Position numbers and translations under genes: made by a program. The notes beneath the pieces were generated by a model that saw only the letters and a list, made by a program, of their open reading frames with translations, was not told where the DNA came from and made no database searches. A stretch of DNA of 8,575 nucleotides from Spirochaetaceae bacterium (GTDB lineage: Bacteria > Spirochaetota > Spirochaetia > B11-G9), in assembly GCA_030633365.1 (NCBI GenBank), contig DAOVSY010000111.1, positions 1-8,575 on the forward strand, given 5' to 3'. Shown piece after piece: positions 1 to 7,538 of this stretch (the stretch's first letter is position 1; each line of letters begins with the position of its first letter).

Positions 1-1
1 A

Positions 2-727
2 TTTTATAAGACCGGCGATAAGGTTTTTGGTTTTGAGGACACCGGTTCCGGAGCTCATGCCCAGTATATGACAATATCAGAGGATAAATCTTTGGCACTA
101 ATGCCGGAAAATATAACATATGAGCAGGCGGCTGCCAGTATTGAAGGTGCTCATTATGCATATAATTTTATCAATAAAGTAGATTTAAAAAGCGGGCATA
201 AGGTTTTAGTTAATGGTGCAACAGGTGGTATTGGATCAGCCTCAGTTCAATTTCTAAAATATTTTGGTGTTGAAGTAACTGCAGTTTGCAATGGAAAAGA
301 TGCAGAATTAGTAAAATCTCTGGGAGCTGATAGAGTAATAGATTTTAATAAAAATGACTTTACAAAAGGGGAAGGGGAATATAATTTTGTTTTTGATACT
401 GTAGGGAAAAGTTCTTTTGTAAAATGTAAACCGTTGTTACTATCCGGGGGTGTTTATATTTCATCAGAATTAGGTTTTATGGCTCAAAATCTTTTTTTTG
501 CACTTATAAAACCAATAATTGGAAATAAAAAAGTAATATTTCCAGTTCCTCTGGATTGTAAGGGGAGTATAGAATTTATTAAAAAGCTTATAAAAGAAGA
601 AAAGTTTAAAACAGTAATAGATATAGAATATCCACTGGAAAAAATTGTAGATGCATATAACTATGTTGAAAAAGGCCAAAAAACAGGGAATGTTGTTGTA
701 ACTGTGGAGCATAATAATAAAAACTGA
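2..727 (+). CDS. MDR-family NAD(P)-dependent quinone oxidoreductase-like dehydrogenase, 5'-truncated
   Basis: The reading frame is open from base 2 and runs to TGA at 725-727, so 241 C-terminal residues are visible and the N-terminus lies off the window. The visible part begins with a GDKVFGF segment, the end of the catalytic GroES-like domain. It then has the nucleotide-binding Rossmann signature VNGATGGIGSASVQFLK, followed by a slightly altered SLGADRVIDF. These mark the zinc-independent quinone oxidoreductase branch of the medium-chain dehydrogenases. The structural-zinc Cys lobe of classical alcohol dehydrogenases is absent, because the GDKVFG strand leads almost directly to the AQYM strand. 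The likely activity is NAD(P)H-dependent reduction of a quinone or enone in the cytoplasm; the substrate cannot be told. An internal ATG at 68 is not the start, since conserved domain sequence precedes it. The gene is clearly AT-rich. The family is confident, the specific function is not. Confidence 0.87.
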   Translation, partial: FYKTGDKVFGFEDTGSGAHAQYMTISEDKSLALMPENITYEQAAASIEGAHYAYNFINKVDLKSGHKVLVNGATGGIGSASVQFLKYFGVEVTAVCNGKDAELVKSLGADRVIDFNKNDFTKGEGEYNFVFDTVGKSSFVKCKPLLLSGGVYISSELGFMAQNLFFALIKPIIGNKKVIFPVPLDCKGSIEFIKKLIKEEKFKTVIDIEYPLEKIVDAYNYVEKGQKTGNVVVTVEHNNKN

Positions 728-897
728 AAAAGTGTTGTAGTTGACGAAGCGGAGCAGGGTGAAAATACGAAAACCTGAAAATCTATGATATAGTGAATTA
801 TTAAAAAGTATAAAAACTGCAAAGGATATTTTAGTATAAATGTAAACGATATCCTGTAGAGTACACATCAATAAATTGAAATTGTGGAGGCTTATCA
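728..897. other. Intergenic region with a short inverted repeat
   Basis: These 170 bases separate the dehydrogenase from the M29 peptidase. No convincing gene is present. An inverted repeat, AGGATAT (823-829) and ATATCCT (849-855), has 7-base arms and a 19-base loop. It lies upstream of the peptidase ribosome-binding site and could be an operator or a weak leader hairpin. A TATGAT box at 784-789 resembles a -10 element but has no good -35 partner, so no promoter is called. Bases 734-778 continue the dehydrogenase frame after its stop and encode a VVV-containing tail resembling the gene's own C-terminus (see findings). Confidence 0.35.
886..890 (+). promoter_or_regulatory. Shine-Dalgarno of the M29 aminopeptidase gene
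   Basis: A full GGAGG lies 7 bases upstream of the ATG at 898-900. This is the strongest ribosome-binding site on the plus strand here, and it fixes the start of the peptidase gene. The transporter downstream has only a distant AAGGA. Confidence 0.8.
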
Positions 898-2163
898 ATG
901 AATTCAGATTTTGAAAAGAACCTGGAAAAGTATGCTGAAATAATTGTCACGGTTGGTCTAAATATACAACCCGGCCAGCGTTTGATAATTGGAACACCCT
1001 TTAACATCCTTCCGGGCACTCATTTGGACTTAGCTCCCCTGGTTAGATTAGTTGCAACTCACGCTTATAAAGCGGGAGCCAGATTAGTTGAAGTGATGTG
1101 GAATGATGAGCAAATGGAACTTATCCGATTTAAGCACGCACCCCGAGATTCCTTTGAAGAATACCCTATCTGGCGAAGCGATGCAGCTTTTGAAGCAGCG
1201 AAATCAGGCGATGCGATATTGATCTTTGCTACCCGTACTCCGGAATTGCTGGAGAAACAGGATGCTGAACTAATTGCAACTACTTTTAGAACCACTTCAA
1301 AGTATATGAAACCAACAATTGATTTAAGATCAAAGAATTCAATGAATCTTACAATCGCTGCTGCACCTGTTTCTGGGTGGTCTGATAAAGTCTTTCCTGG
1401 TATTCCTGCTGAAACCAGGGAAGCTCGATCCTGGGACACAATTTTTGATATCTGTCGGATAAAAGAGCCTGATCCTGTGTCTGCCTGGAAAAATCACATT
1501 GCCGGACTTGCGGCAAGATGTGATTATTTGAACAAAAAACAATTTGTTTCCCTGAAACTTACAGCTCCGGGAACAGATTTATCAATTGGCCTGCCCCGGA
1601 ATCATATATGGACATCTGCTCACCAGACTACCAAAAGTGGTATTGAGTGCATAGGAAATTTACCAACAGAAGAGATATTTACAATGCCCCATAAAGATAA
1701 AACTGAGGGATTTGTTTCAACTACCAAACCTCTTGGTTTAGGTGGTGGTCTTGTTGAAGATATCGTACTTACATTCAGGGAAGGAAAGGTGGTTAATGCG
1801 ACTGCCGGGAAAGGTGAAGAAAGTTTACAAAAACTGCTGGAAATGGATGAAGGCATTCTTCGATTGGGGGAAATAGCTCTGGTACCTCACAGCTCTCCAA
1901 TATCTCAGACGGGATTGTTGTTTTACAGCATCCTGATAGATGAGAATGCCTCCGATCACATTGCCCTGGGGCGGGCATATAGACGTAGTGTGGAAGGTGG
2001 CGTCTCTATGTCAGACACTGAATTTACAGCAGCCGGAGGGAACTCCAGTCTTGGTCACATTGATCTTATGATTGGTTCAGGTTCTATGAATGTTGATGGA
2101 ATATTGGAGAATGGCTCAATAGAAACGATAATGAAATCTGGTGAATGGACATTCCAGGTTTAA
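898..2163 (+). CDS. M29-family metallo-aminopeptidase (AmpS / aminopeptidase T type)
   Basis: This complete 421-residue protein matches the usual length of about 410 for MEROPS family M29, cytoplasmic dinuclear-metal aminopeptidases that remove N-terminal residues from peptides. The N-terminal half carries the family pattern of a YAEIIVTVGLNIQPGQ start and a KAGARLVEV strand. The C-terminal half holds the probable metal ligands: E259 in NLPTEEIF, E325 in LGEIALV, H354 in ASDHIALG, and H387 with D389 in LGHIDLMIG. Their spacing (66, 29, 33 and 2 residues) closely follows that known for Thermus aminopeptidase T, so all five appear intact. The start is set by GGAGG 7 bases upstream. The gene looks richer in G+C than the dehydrogenase and transporter beside it. 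It is probably transcribed alone, with 170 and 110 bases to its neighbours. Cleavage specificity cannot be read from sequence. Confidence 0.93.
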   Translation: MNSDFEKNLEKYAEIIVTVGLNIQPGQRLIIGTPFNILPGTHLDLAPLVRLVATHAYKAGARLVEVMWNDEQMELIRFKHAPRDSFEEYPIWRSDAAFEAAKSGDAILIFATRTPELLEKQDAELIATTFRTTSKYMKPTIDLRSKNSMNLTIAAAPVSGWSDKVFPGIPAETREARSWDTIFDICRIKEPDPVSAWKNHIAGLAARCDYLNKKQFVSLKLTAPGTDLSIGLPRNHIWTSAHQTTKSGIECIGNLPTEEIFTMPHKDKTEGFVSTTKPLGLGGGLVEDIVLTFREGKVVNATAGKGEESLQKLLEMDEGILRLGEIALVPHSSPISQTGLLFYSILIDENASDHIALGRAYRRSVEGGVSMSDTEFTAAGGNSSLGHIDLMIGSGSMNVDGILENGSIETIMKSGEWTFQV

Positions 2164-2273
2164 TGAGAGATAATATTATCAGAATTTATAGTTCTTCAGG
2201 TACCAAGGGATATCAACAGCGTAAGAAAGTAAGCTTTGCATACTGTCAGGAAATATAAGGACTTATAATAATT
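2164..2273. other. Intergenic region with a 12-base palindrome
   Basis: This 110-base gap lies between the peptidase and the transporter. Just past the peptidase stop is a perfect palindrome, GATAATATTATC (2169-2180). It has no loop and no T-run, so it is not a convincing terminator. TATAAT at 2264-2269 sits only a few bases before the transporter ATG. Its best -35 partner (CTGTCA, 2243-2248) is 15 bases away, so a promoter here is only weakly suggested. Confidence 0.3.
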
Positions 2274-3152
2274 ATGGATGGAAAAATAAAAGGAACAGCA
2301 TACGTTATGGTATGTGTTTCTTTATGGGCACTTATACCAGTAGTTGCAAAAATGGGTCAGACAACCCTGGATAACCATCAGTTTTTATTCTGGTCCAGTC
2401 TTGTTTCATTTGTTGTTCTGGGTCTTTCAGTTATATTCACCGGAAACTTAAATAGGTATAAAGAATATAGTTCTAAAGACTGGGTTTATCTTTCTGTTTT
2501 AGGGTTACTTGGAACTTATATATATTATCTGTTTTTATATCTGGGTTATTCCAAGGCCGTGGGGATGGAGGTACTTGTTATTCAGTATACCTGGCCTGTA
2601 TTTATTGTATTATTTTCAATATTTATATTAAAAGAAAAATTAAATATAATTAAAATTATAGCAGTAACCCTGGGCTTTGCTGGTGTAATTATAGTTTTAA
2701 CAAAAGGTAATTTCCAAAATATTAATATAAGTAATGGATTGGTAATTACTTTAGTAGGAGCAGGTGCGGCATGTTTTGCACTATTTTCTGTACTTAGTAA
2801 AAATATTAAAAAAGAACCCCTGGGAGTTGTGACAGTATATTTTCTAACAGCTAGTTTGGCTTCATATATATCAATGCAGTATTTTTCTGATTTCTCTTTA
2901 CCCTCTTCTTCTGAAATAATACCTATAGTAGTGAATGGTGTTCTTGTTAATGGCTTTTCATATCTGTTTTGGCTGTTTGCTTTAAGATCAACAGAAGCTT
3001 CGTGGTTGGCTCCATTTGTTTTTATTACACCCGTACTATCTGCAATTTATTTAATTGTTTTTTTTGATGAACCCTTTGCTGTTGCCTATGGAATAGGTCT
3101 TGTTTTTGTTGTTGCCGGAGGTTTAATAAACAGTATAAAAATGAGAGAGTGA
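2274..3152 (+). CDS. EamA/DMT-superfamily transporter (RhaT/YdcZ-like exporter)
   Basis: This 292-residue, very hydrophobic protein is the size of a ten-helix drug/metabolite transporter made of two EamA repeats. Helices fall at roughly residues 8-25, 36-56, 70-90, 95-115, 122-142, 152-172, 182-202, 213-233, 242-262 and 267-286. The first repeat ends with the characteristic QYTWPVFIVLFSIFILKEKL. The second has the matching APFVFITPVLSAIYLIVFF followed by DEPF. The substrate could be an amino acid, nucleotide-type metabolite or toxic compound; the family gives no reliable specificity. The first ATG of the frame is used. Its Shine-Dalgarno is poor, with AAGGA 12 bases away at 2257-2261. The coding region is AT-rich, like the dehydrogenase at the left edge and unlike the peptidase between them. 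It faces the convergent sugar dehydrogenase, 66 bases away, with no clear bidirectional terminator between. Confidence 0.9.
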   Translation: MDGKIKGTAYVMVCVSLWALIPVVAKMGQTTLDNHQFLFWSSLVSFVVLGLSVIFTGNLNRYKEYSSKDWVYLSVLGLLGTYIYYLFLYLGYSKAVGMEVLVIQYTWPVFIVLFSIFILKEKLNIIKIIAVTLGFAGVIIVLTKGNFQNINISNGLVITLVGAGAACFALFSVLSKNIKKEPLGVVTVYFLTASLASYISMQYFSDFSLPSSSEIIPIVVNGVLVNGFSYLFWLFALRSTEASWLAPFVFITPVLSAIYLIVFFDEPFAVAYGIGLVFVVAGGLINSIKMRE

Positions 3153-3218
3153 TGATTCAGGATTAGAAATTGGGAAACAATCACAATTGAGATAATGTAA
3201 GGTTCATGAAATTTATTG

Positions 3219-4346
3219 TTACTTAATAATAACCGGACTCACCCTGTATAAGGCTCCGTTTTTTGCGTCTGTAAGAATATAAAGAGAACCATCAGGACCT
3301 GTTCTGACATCTCTGATTCTTCCAATTTCCTTATGGAGTAATACCTCCTGATGGATAATGCTCTTCCCATCCACCACAAGTCTTCGCAGGTGTTGACCTG
3401 CAAGGGCTCCTATGAAGATATTTCCCTGCCATCCAGGGAATTTATCACCATAATAAAATGTCATTCCTGATGGAGCAATGGAAGGTACCCAGTAGATTAC
3501 AGGATTCTCAATCCCTGGTTTTTCAGTTTCAGTAGAGATTATCGTTCCATTGTAATTGATGCCGTAAGTAACTAAGGGCCAACCGTAATTTGCACCTGCT
3601 TTAATAATATTTACTTCATCACCGCCCTTTGGACCATGTTCATGAAGCCAAAGAAGTCCGGTTTTTTTATCCATGGCTATTCCCTGAGCATTCCTATGAC
3701 CAAAACTGAATATTTCCGGCAGGACATTCTGTCTGTTTATGAAGGGGTTGCTGGAGGGGATACTACCATCAGGATGTATTCGTATAACTGATCCTCCATG
3801 ATGCTGTAGATTTTGAGCATTATTCATTCCTCCTCTTTCCCCCAGTGTGATGTAGAGGAACCCTTCAAGGTCAAATACCAGACGGGATCCAAAATGAATT
3901 CCTCCGGAATTTTTAGGTGAAGCCCTGAAAATAATTTCCACATTGCTTAATTCAGTTTCTGAAAGGTTTGCTCTGGCAACAGCTGTACTGTATCCGCCAG
4001 TTCCGGGTTCTGAAAAGGAAAAATAGATTAGATTATTTTCCACATAATCAGGATCAATAACGATATCCAGTAAACCACCCTGACCTGTTGTTGCTATTTC
4101 CGGGAGTCCGCTTATTGGAACAAGATTATTGTCTGTAAATAGATTCAGCCGACCTGGCCTTTCGCTAATAAGTATACCATCATCCCCGGGAAGAAATATG
4201 AGAGACCAGGGGTTCTCAAGTTTATCAATAATTTTTTCCAGAATGAAATCAGTTTCTTCTGAATGAATAATATGGGAACTACTTCCCTGAGCTATTGTAA
4301 ATGATGTAAGCAGAATATAAAGTAGAGAGAAAATAATTGTTTTCAT
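3219..4346 (-). CDS. PQQ-dependent aldose sugar dehydrogenase (YliI/Asd-like), exported
   Basis: This complete 375-residue protein is close to the usual length of E. coli Asd/YliI. These soluble beta-propeller enzymes oxidise aldose sugars with pyrroloquinoline quinone (PQQ) and pass electrons to an acceptor in the cell envelope. Residues 1-20 form a signal peptide (MKTII start, hydrophobic core, TIAQ end), so the enzyme should be periplasmic. Diagnostic motifs appear in order: LENPWSLIFLP (43-53), GGIHFGSRLVFD with probable catalytic His151, GERGG (169-173), GHRNAQG (216-222), WLHEHGPKGGDEVN (233-246), NYGWPLVTYG (253-262), PSIAPSGMTFYYG (288-300) and GRIRDVRTGPDG (342-353). No motif looks damaged. 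The ATG at 4344-4346 has only a weak GAAAG before it. It follows the CPBP gene by 46 bases with no terminator, so the two may share a transcript. No PQQ synthesis gene is visible. The true sugar and acceptor are unknown. Confidence 0.92.
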   Translation of the reverse strand: MKTIIFSLLYILLTSFTIAQGSSSHIIHSEETDFILEKIIDKLENPWSLIFLPGDDGILISERPGRLNLFTDNNLVPISGLPEIATTGQGGLLDIVIDPDYVENNLIYFSFSEPGTGGYSTAVARANLSETELSNVEIIFRASPKNSGGIHFGSRLVFDLEGFLYITLGERGGMNNAQNLQHHGGSVIRIHPDGSIPSSNPFINRQNVLPEIFSFGHRNAQGIAMDKKTGLLWLHEHGPKGGDEVNIIKAGANYGWPLVTYGINYNGTIISTETEKPGIENPVIYWVPSIAPSGMTFYYGDKFPGWQGNIFIGALAGQHLRRLVVDGKSIIHQEVLLHKEIGRIRDVRTGPDGSLYILTDAKNGALYRVSPVIIK

Positions 4347-4392
4347 CTTTCTAAATTAATATACATTACGTAAAAAGTCACCTAAAAAAATA

Positions 4393-5025
4393 CTATACCG
4401 GAAATGCCAGCATTTCTCCAACTCCAAGTGTAAAAAGCCAGAAACCATAGATTGCATGTTCTATAGACACCAGAAGCAGTGATCTGGTTTTAATATAACT
4501 AAGAGCAAACAGTATACCACCTATGAATGTAAGTAATAACACATAGATATTTCTAAAAAAAATATGTGCTATAGAAAAAAGTGCTGCATTGAACAGTATT
4601 ATATAGATTTTATTTGATGGGAAAAAAGATTCATATCTAGTAAAAAAGTAGGTTCGAAATAAAATTTCCTGGGGAAGTACTGAAAAAAAAGAATAGAAAA
4701 CAGAAATCATTAACCATAGGAAGGGTCTTTCCATAACAATAGAGAACAGAGCTTTTCTGTTAAATAGATACATAATAATTGTTGATATAACTGCAGCAGC
4801 AATAAACCTGAGAAGGATGGTTTTTAGATAGCCCGAATTTCCGATCTTAAAAAATGAAGAAAATTTATTAGATTCTTTTTTTAGAAGAATATACACACAA
4901 TAGATACATGCTGAAAGTATAAGTATAAGGTTTATCCAGGGAAAAGGATTTAGTAACAACATCAGGGGGATAAAAACAAAGAGTATTACAAGTTCAATTG
5001 ATTTATATATGACTGTTTTATTCAT
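4393..5025 (-). CDS. CPBP-family intramembrane protease homologue (Rce1/Abi-like) with variant motifs
   Basis: This 210-residue multi-helix membrane protein carries the three signature regions of the CPBP (CAAX protease / bacteriocin-processing, PF02517) fold. Motif 1 reads PQEILFR (118-124), so the usual EExxxR is QE...R with Gln119 in the first Glu position. Motif 2 is FSIAH (150-154), fitting FxxxH. Motif 3 is IEHAIYG (188-194): the His is kept (His190), but the usual Asn four residues later is Gly194. In the archaeal Rce1 structure the first Glu and the two His act in catalysis, so activity here is uncertain. Variants with QE may form a genuine subfamily, which I cannot test. Hydrophobic segments lie at about 9-26, 30-48, 68-87, 101-116, 139-156, 159-178 and 183-203. 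The ribosome-binding site is poor (AGG about 14 bases before the ATG). It lies 84 bases after lon and 46 before the sugar dehydrogenase. Substrate unknown. Confidence 0.85.
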   Translation of the reverse strand: MNKTVIYKSIELVILFVFIPLMLLLNPFPWINLILILSACIYCVYILLKKESNKFSSFFKIGNSGYLKTILLRFIAAAVISTIIMYLFNRKALFSIVMERPFLWLMISVFYSFFSVLPQEILFRTYFFTRYESFFPSNKIYIILFNAALFSIAHIFFRNIYVLLLTFIGGILFALSYIKTRSLLLVSIEHAIYGFWLFTLGVGEMLAFPV

Positions 5026-5062
5026 ATAAATAAATATACCTAAAAATTTATATTTTGTGTAG

Positions 5063-5092
5063 AGTAGAGACAGGTTTAATTCTGCCTCTACT
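5063..5092 (-). terminator. Hairpin just downstream of lon
   Basis: The arms AGTAGAGACAG (5063-5073) and CTGCCTCTACT (5082-5092) flank an 8-base loop, starting 17 bases after the lon stop. Read as minus-strand RNA, all 11 positions pair with one G-U; read as plus-strand RNA there is an A-C clash. This favours a role in the lon transcript as an end or 3'-protecting hairpin. There is no immediate U-run (the next bases are CTCTACACAAAAT), so a classical rho-independent terminator is not proven, and readthrough into the CPBP gene is possible. Confidence 0.5.
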
Positions 5093-5109
5093 GGTTATAA
5101 TTTAGTCTA

Positions 5110-7497
5110 TTAAAGAGAATCCCATTTAATTTTCTGATCTGGTTTTATTTGTGAAAATAGAATCGATGGGCCAGGTAAATCCAGATTAAGTGTTTCTTTT
5201 AACACTTCTTCTACTGTTTCTATTTTTATAAAGGAAAGCTCATTCATTACCTCTTCCGGAATATCTTTCAGGTCTTTTTCATTTTCATTAGGAATTAGTA
5301 TTTTTTTTACTCCTGCTCTGTGGGCAGCAAGAACTTTTTCCTTAATTCCTCCAACAGGAAGAACCATGCCCCTTAGAGTAATTTCCCCGGTCATAGCAAT
5401 TTTGGGGTTTACAGGTTTTCCCAGAATTAACGAGGCCAGGGTTGTAAAAAGAGCAACTCCTGCAGATGGACCATCCTTTGGAGTAGCTCCCGAGGGTATA
5501 TGAATATGTATATCATTACCTGTAAAATTGAATTGTTTGATTACATCTCCAAGTCGTGATCGTATAAGGCTTAATGAAATACGTGCAGATTCTTTCATAA
5601 CATCACCCAACTGTCCAGTAAGAGTGAGACCTCCTTTACCTTCCATAAATGTTCCTTCAATAAAAAGAATGTCACCGCCTACAGGAGTCCATGCAAGGCC
5701 TGTAACCACTCCCGGAACACTGTCTTTCTGTATATCATTTAATCTGGAGATCTTTCTTCCCAAAACATCATCAAGCTTTTCTCTTGAAACAACAAAGGGA
5801 AGGGGCTCCTTCCCTGACACTATTTTTTCCGATGCAACCCGGGCAATCTTGGCTATCTGCTTCTTCAAACCTCTTACACCCGCTTCTCTTGTATATTCTT
5901 CAATTACTCCCTGTACTGCTTCCTCTTTAATCTGAAGCTGATCTGCAGTAATTCCATGTTCTTCAAGAATCTCCGGAATCAGATGGTCTCTGCCAATAAT
6001 AAATTTTTCTCTGCTGGTATAACTGGAAATTTGAATAATTTCTGTTCTATCCAGAAGTGGTGCAGGGATGTTTGAAATAGAATTTGCAGTCGCTATAAAA
6101 AATACATCTGAAAGATCGTATGGTACTTCCAGATAGTGATCGGCAAAACTGTTGTTCTGCTCAGGATCAAGAACCTCAAGAAGAGCACTTGAAGGGTCTC
6201 CTGCATATGAACCCGATATTTTATCGATCTCATCAAGAACAAAAACAGGATTTTTTACCCCTGAACGGCGAATTGCCTGAATAATCCTTCCAGGAAGAGC
6301 ACCTATGTAGGTTCTCCTGTGACCTCTTATTTCCGCTTCATCCCGAATTCCTCCAAGGCTGATCCTTGAATATTTTCTGTTTAGAGATTCTGCAATACTT
6401 TTGCCCAGACTGGTTTTACCTGTCCCGGGAGGGCCAACTAATAAGAGTATGGAACCCTGTTTATCCTTCTTTAATTTCATAACTGCCATGTGCTGGATAA
6501 TACGTTCTTTAACTTCTGTTAAACCATAATGACGTAAATCCAGAACTTCTCTTGCTTTATCAAGGTCTACATTTTCCGGTTTGACAGTTATCCATGGCAG
6601 GTCAGTCAAAAGATCAAGATAGTTTCTTATAATTGAAGTTTCTGGGTTTCCATTTCCCTGGTTTTCAAGTTTTTTCAGCTCTCTCAGGGCGATCTTTTTA
6701 ACTTCGTCCGGCATATTGGCATTTTCGATTTTTTTACTATACCCTTCTTCTTTCTCAGAGCCAGTTTCGTCTGTTTCTTTTAATTCATCCTGAATAGATT
6801 TAAGCTGTTCCCTAAGCATCATTCTTCGATAATCGTTGTGGTTTTTAGAAGAAAATTTCCTGGCCATTTCCAGCTGCATACTTATACTTTCCTTCTGTTT
6901 AAGAAGTAAATCGATAAATTTTAAACTTTTGCCTCTTAAGGATAATATCTCAAGTAGTTCCTGTTTTTCTTTTACTGGTACGGGAATGTATGGGAGGATG
7001 GAACCTATAATCTGTTCCAGAGATTTCATCTGCAATAACGGTCTTATAAACAGTTCTGCACCACTGAAATTTTTACTAAGCTCTTCAATAGTATTATGGA
7101 TAAAAGAAATCATTTCAGAATGGCTCTTTTCATCAAGATCGTTGTTTACAACAAGAGGTAGATACTCAGCACTAAGATAACCATTTTTTTGCTTGAAATT
7201 TTTTACTTCCACCTCTTCCAGCGAATGAAGTACTGCTACATAACCATTATCTGCCTTTTGAATGGTTTCCAGTTTAACAAGATTTCCAATAGAATAGAAT
7301 CTATTTTGAGATAAGTTTGACTTAAGATTATCTTTATCAGTTGTTAGGGCAAGGGTGAAAACCGGACCTGATTTTGTTAATTCCTCTAAAAATTGACCTG
7401 TAGTTATATCTATTTTAATCTTTGTACGAACATCTGGAAACATTACAATATCTTCCAGAGGGACAACATAAAGGGATTCATTCTTTCTATTTTCCAT
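5110..7497 (-). CDS. lon: ATP-dependent serine protease Lon (LonA)
   Basis: Lon is the cytoplasmic hexameric AAA+ protease that degrades misfolded and selected regulatory proteins. From the ATG at 7497 the protein has 795 residues, compared with 784 in E. coli. Order: N-terminal substrate-recognition domain (about 5-200, opening LYVVPLEDIVMFP), helical and coiled-coil linker (about 205-300), AAA+ module with Walker A GPPGTGKT (355-362), Walker B VFVLDEID (D422, E423), sensor-1 ATAN (N472), arginine finger in LLDRTE (R484) and sensor-2 GVRGLKK (R542), then the protease domain with DGPSAG (Ser678) and GGIKEK (Lys721). The Ser-Lys spacing of 43 equals that of E. coli. All catalytic residues are intact. 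A tail of about 20 residues (GPSILFSQIKPDQKIKWDSL) follows the usual end. The start is chosen for AGGAG six bases upstream. An ATG 14 codons earlier (7537-7539) lacks a ribosome-binding site and lies in the operator. It follows marR by 102 bases, with its own promoter. Confidence 0.97.
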   Translation of the reverse strand: MENRKNESLYVVPLEDIVMFPDVRTKIKIDITTGQFLEELTKSGPVFTLALTTDKDNLKSNLSQNRFYSIGNLVKLETIQKADNGYVAVLHSLEEVEVKNFKQKNGYLSAEYLPLVVNNDLDEKSHSEMISFIHNTIEELSKNFSGAELFIRPLLQMKSLEQIIGSILPYIPVPVKEKQELLEILSLRGKSLKFIDLLLKQKESISMQLEMARKFSSKNHNDYRRMMLREQLKSIQDELKETDETGSEKEEGYSKKIENANMPDEVKKIALRELKKLENQGNGNPETSIIRNYLDLLTDLPWITVKPENVDLDKAREVLDLRHYGLTEVKERIIQHMAVMKLKKDKQGSILLLVGPPGTGKTSLGKSIAESLNRKYSRISLGGIRDEAEIRGHRRTYIGALPGRIIQAIRRSGVKNPVFVLDEIDKISGSYAGDPSSALLEVLDPEQNNSFADHYLEVPYDLSDVFFIATANSISNIPAPLLDRTEIIQISSYTSREKFIIGRDHLIPEILEEHGITADQLQIKEEAVQGVIEEYTREAGVRGLKKQIAKIARVASEKIVSGKEPLPFVVSREKLDDVLGRKISRLNDIQKDSVPGVVTGLAWTPVGGDILFIEGTFMEGKGGLTLTGQLGDVMKESARISLSLIRSRLGDVIKQFNFTGNDIHIHIPSGATPKDGPSAGVALFTTLASLILGKPVNPKIAMTGEITLRGMVLPVGGIKEKVLAAHRAGVKKILIPNENEKDLKDIPEEVMNELSFIKIETVEEVLKETLNLDLPGPSILFSQIKPDQKIKWDSL

Positions 7498-7503
7498 ATT
7501 ATT

Positions 7504-7508
7504 CTCCT
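7504..7508 (-). promoter_or_regulatory. Shine-Dalgarno fixing the lon start
   Basis: On the minus strand AGGAG is followed by six bases (AATAAT) and then the ATG at 7497-7495. The upstream in-frame ATG at 7539-7537 has no purine-rich site and would overlap the palindromic operator. The shorter form is therefore preferred; it also begins close to the conserved Lon N-terminus. Confidence 0.8.
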
Positions 7509-7538
7509 GATGAGTTTTTATCAATGTTACGAAACTCA

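Noticed and set aside
470..898. Long minus-strand open frame over the dehydrogenase end
   Set aside because: Its product is a low-complexity Phe/Tyr/Ile-rich string from AT-rich antisense DNA, with no recognisable domain. It overlaps a well-supported plus-strand gene.
1065..1978. Several minus-strand open frames inside the M29 peptidase gene
   Set aside because: They are antisense shadows of a conserved enzyme; the products are Ser/Pro-rich and lack family motifs.
2169..2180. GATAATATTATC palindrome as terminator of the M29 gene
   Set aside because: It has no loop and almost no G+C, so it would not form a stable RNA hairpin, and no U-run follows.
3153..3218. Bidirectional terminator between the convergent transporter and sugar dehydrogenase genes
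   Set aside because: Only short pairings were found (CAAT/ATTG, TTCATGAA); no stable stem with a T-run is visible.
5528..7180. Two plus-strand open frames (5528-5935 and 6836-7180) inside lon
   Set aside because: They lie opposite conserved Lon domains, show no domain pattern, and have Ser/Pro- or Cys-rich compositions typical of antisense translation.
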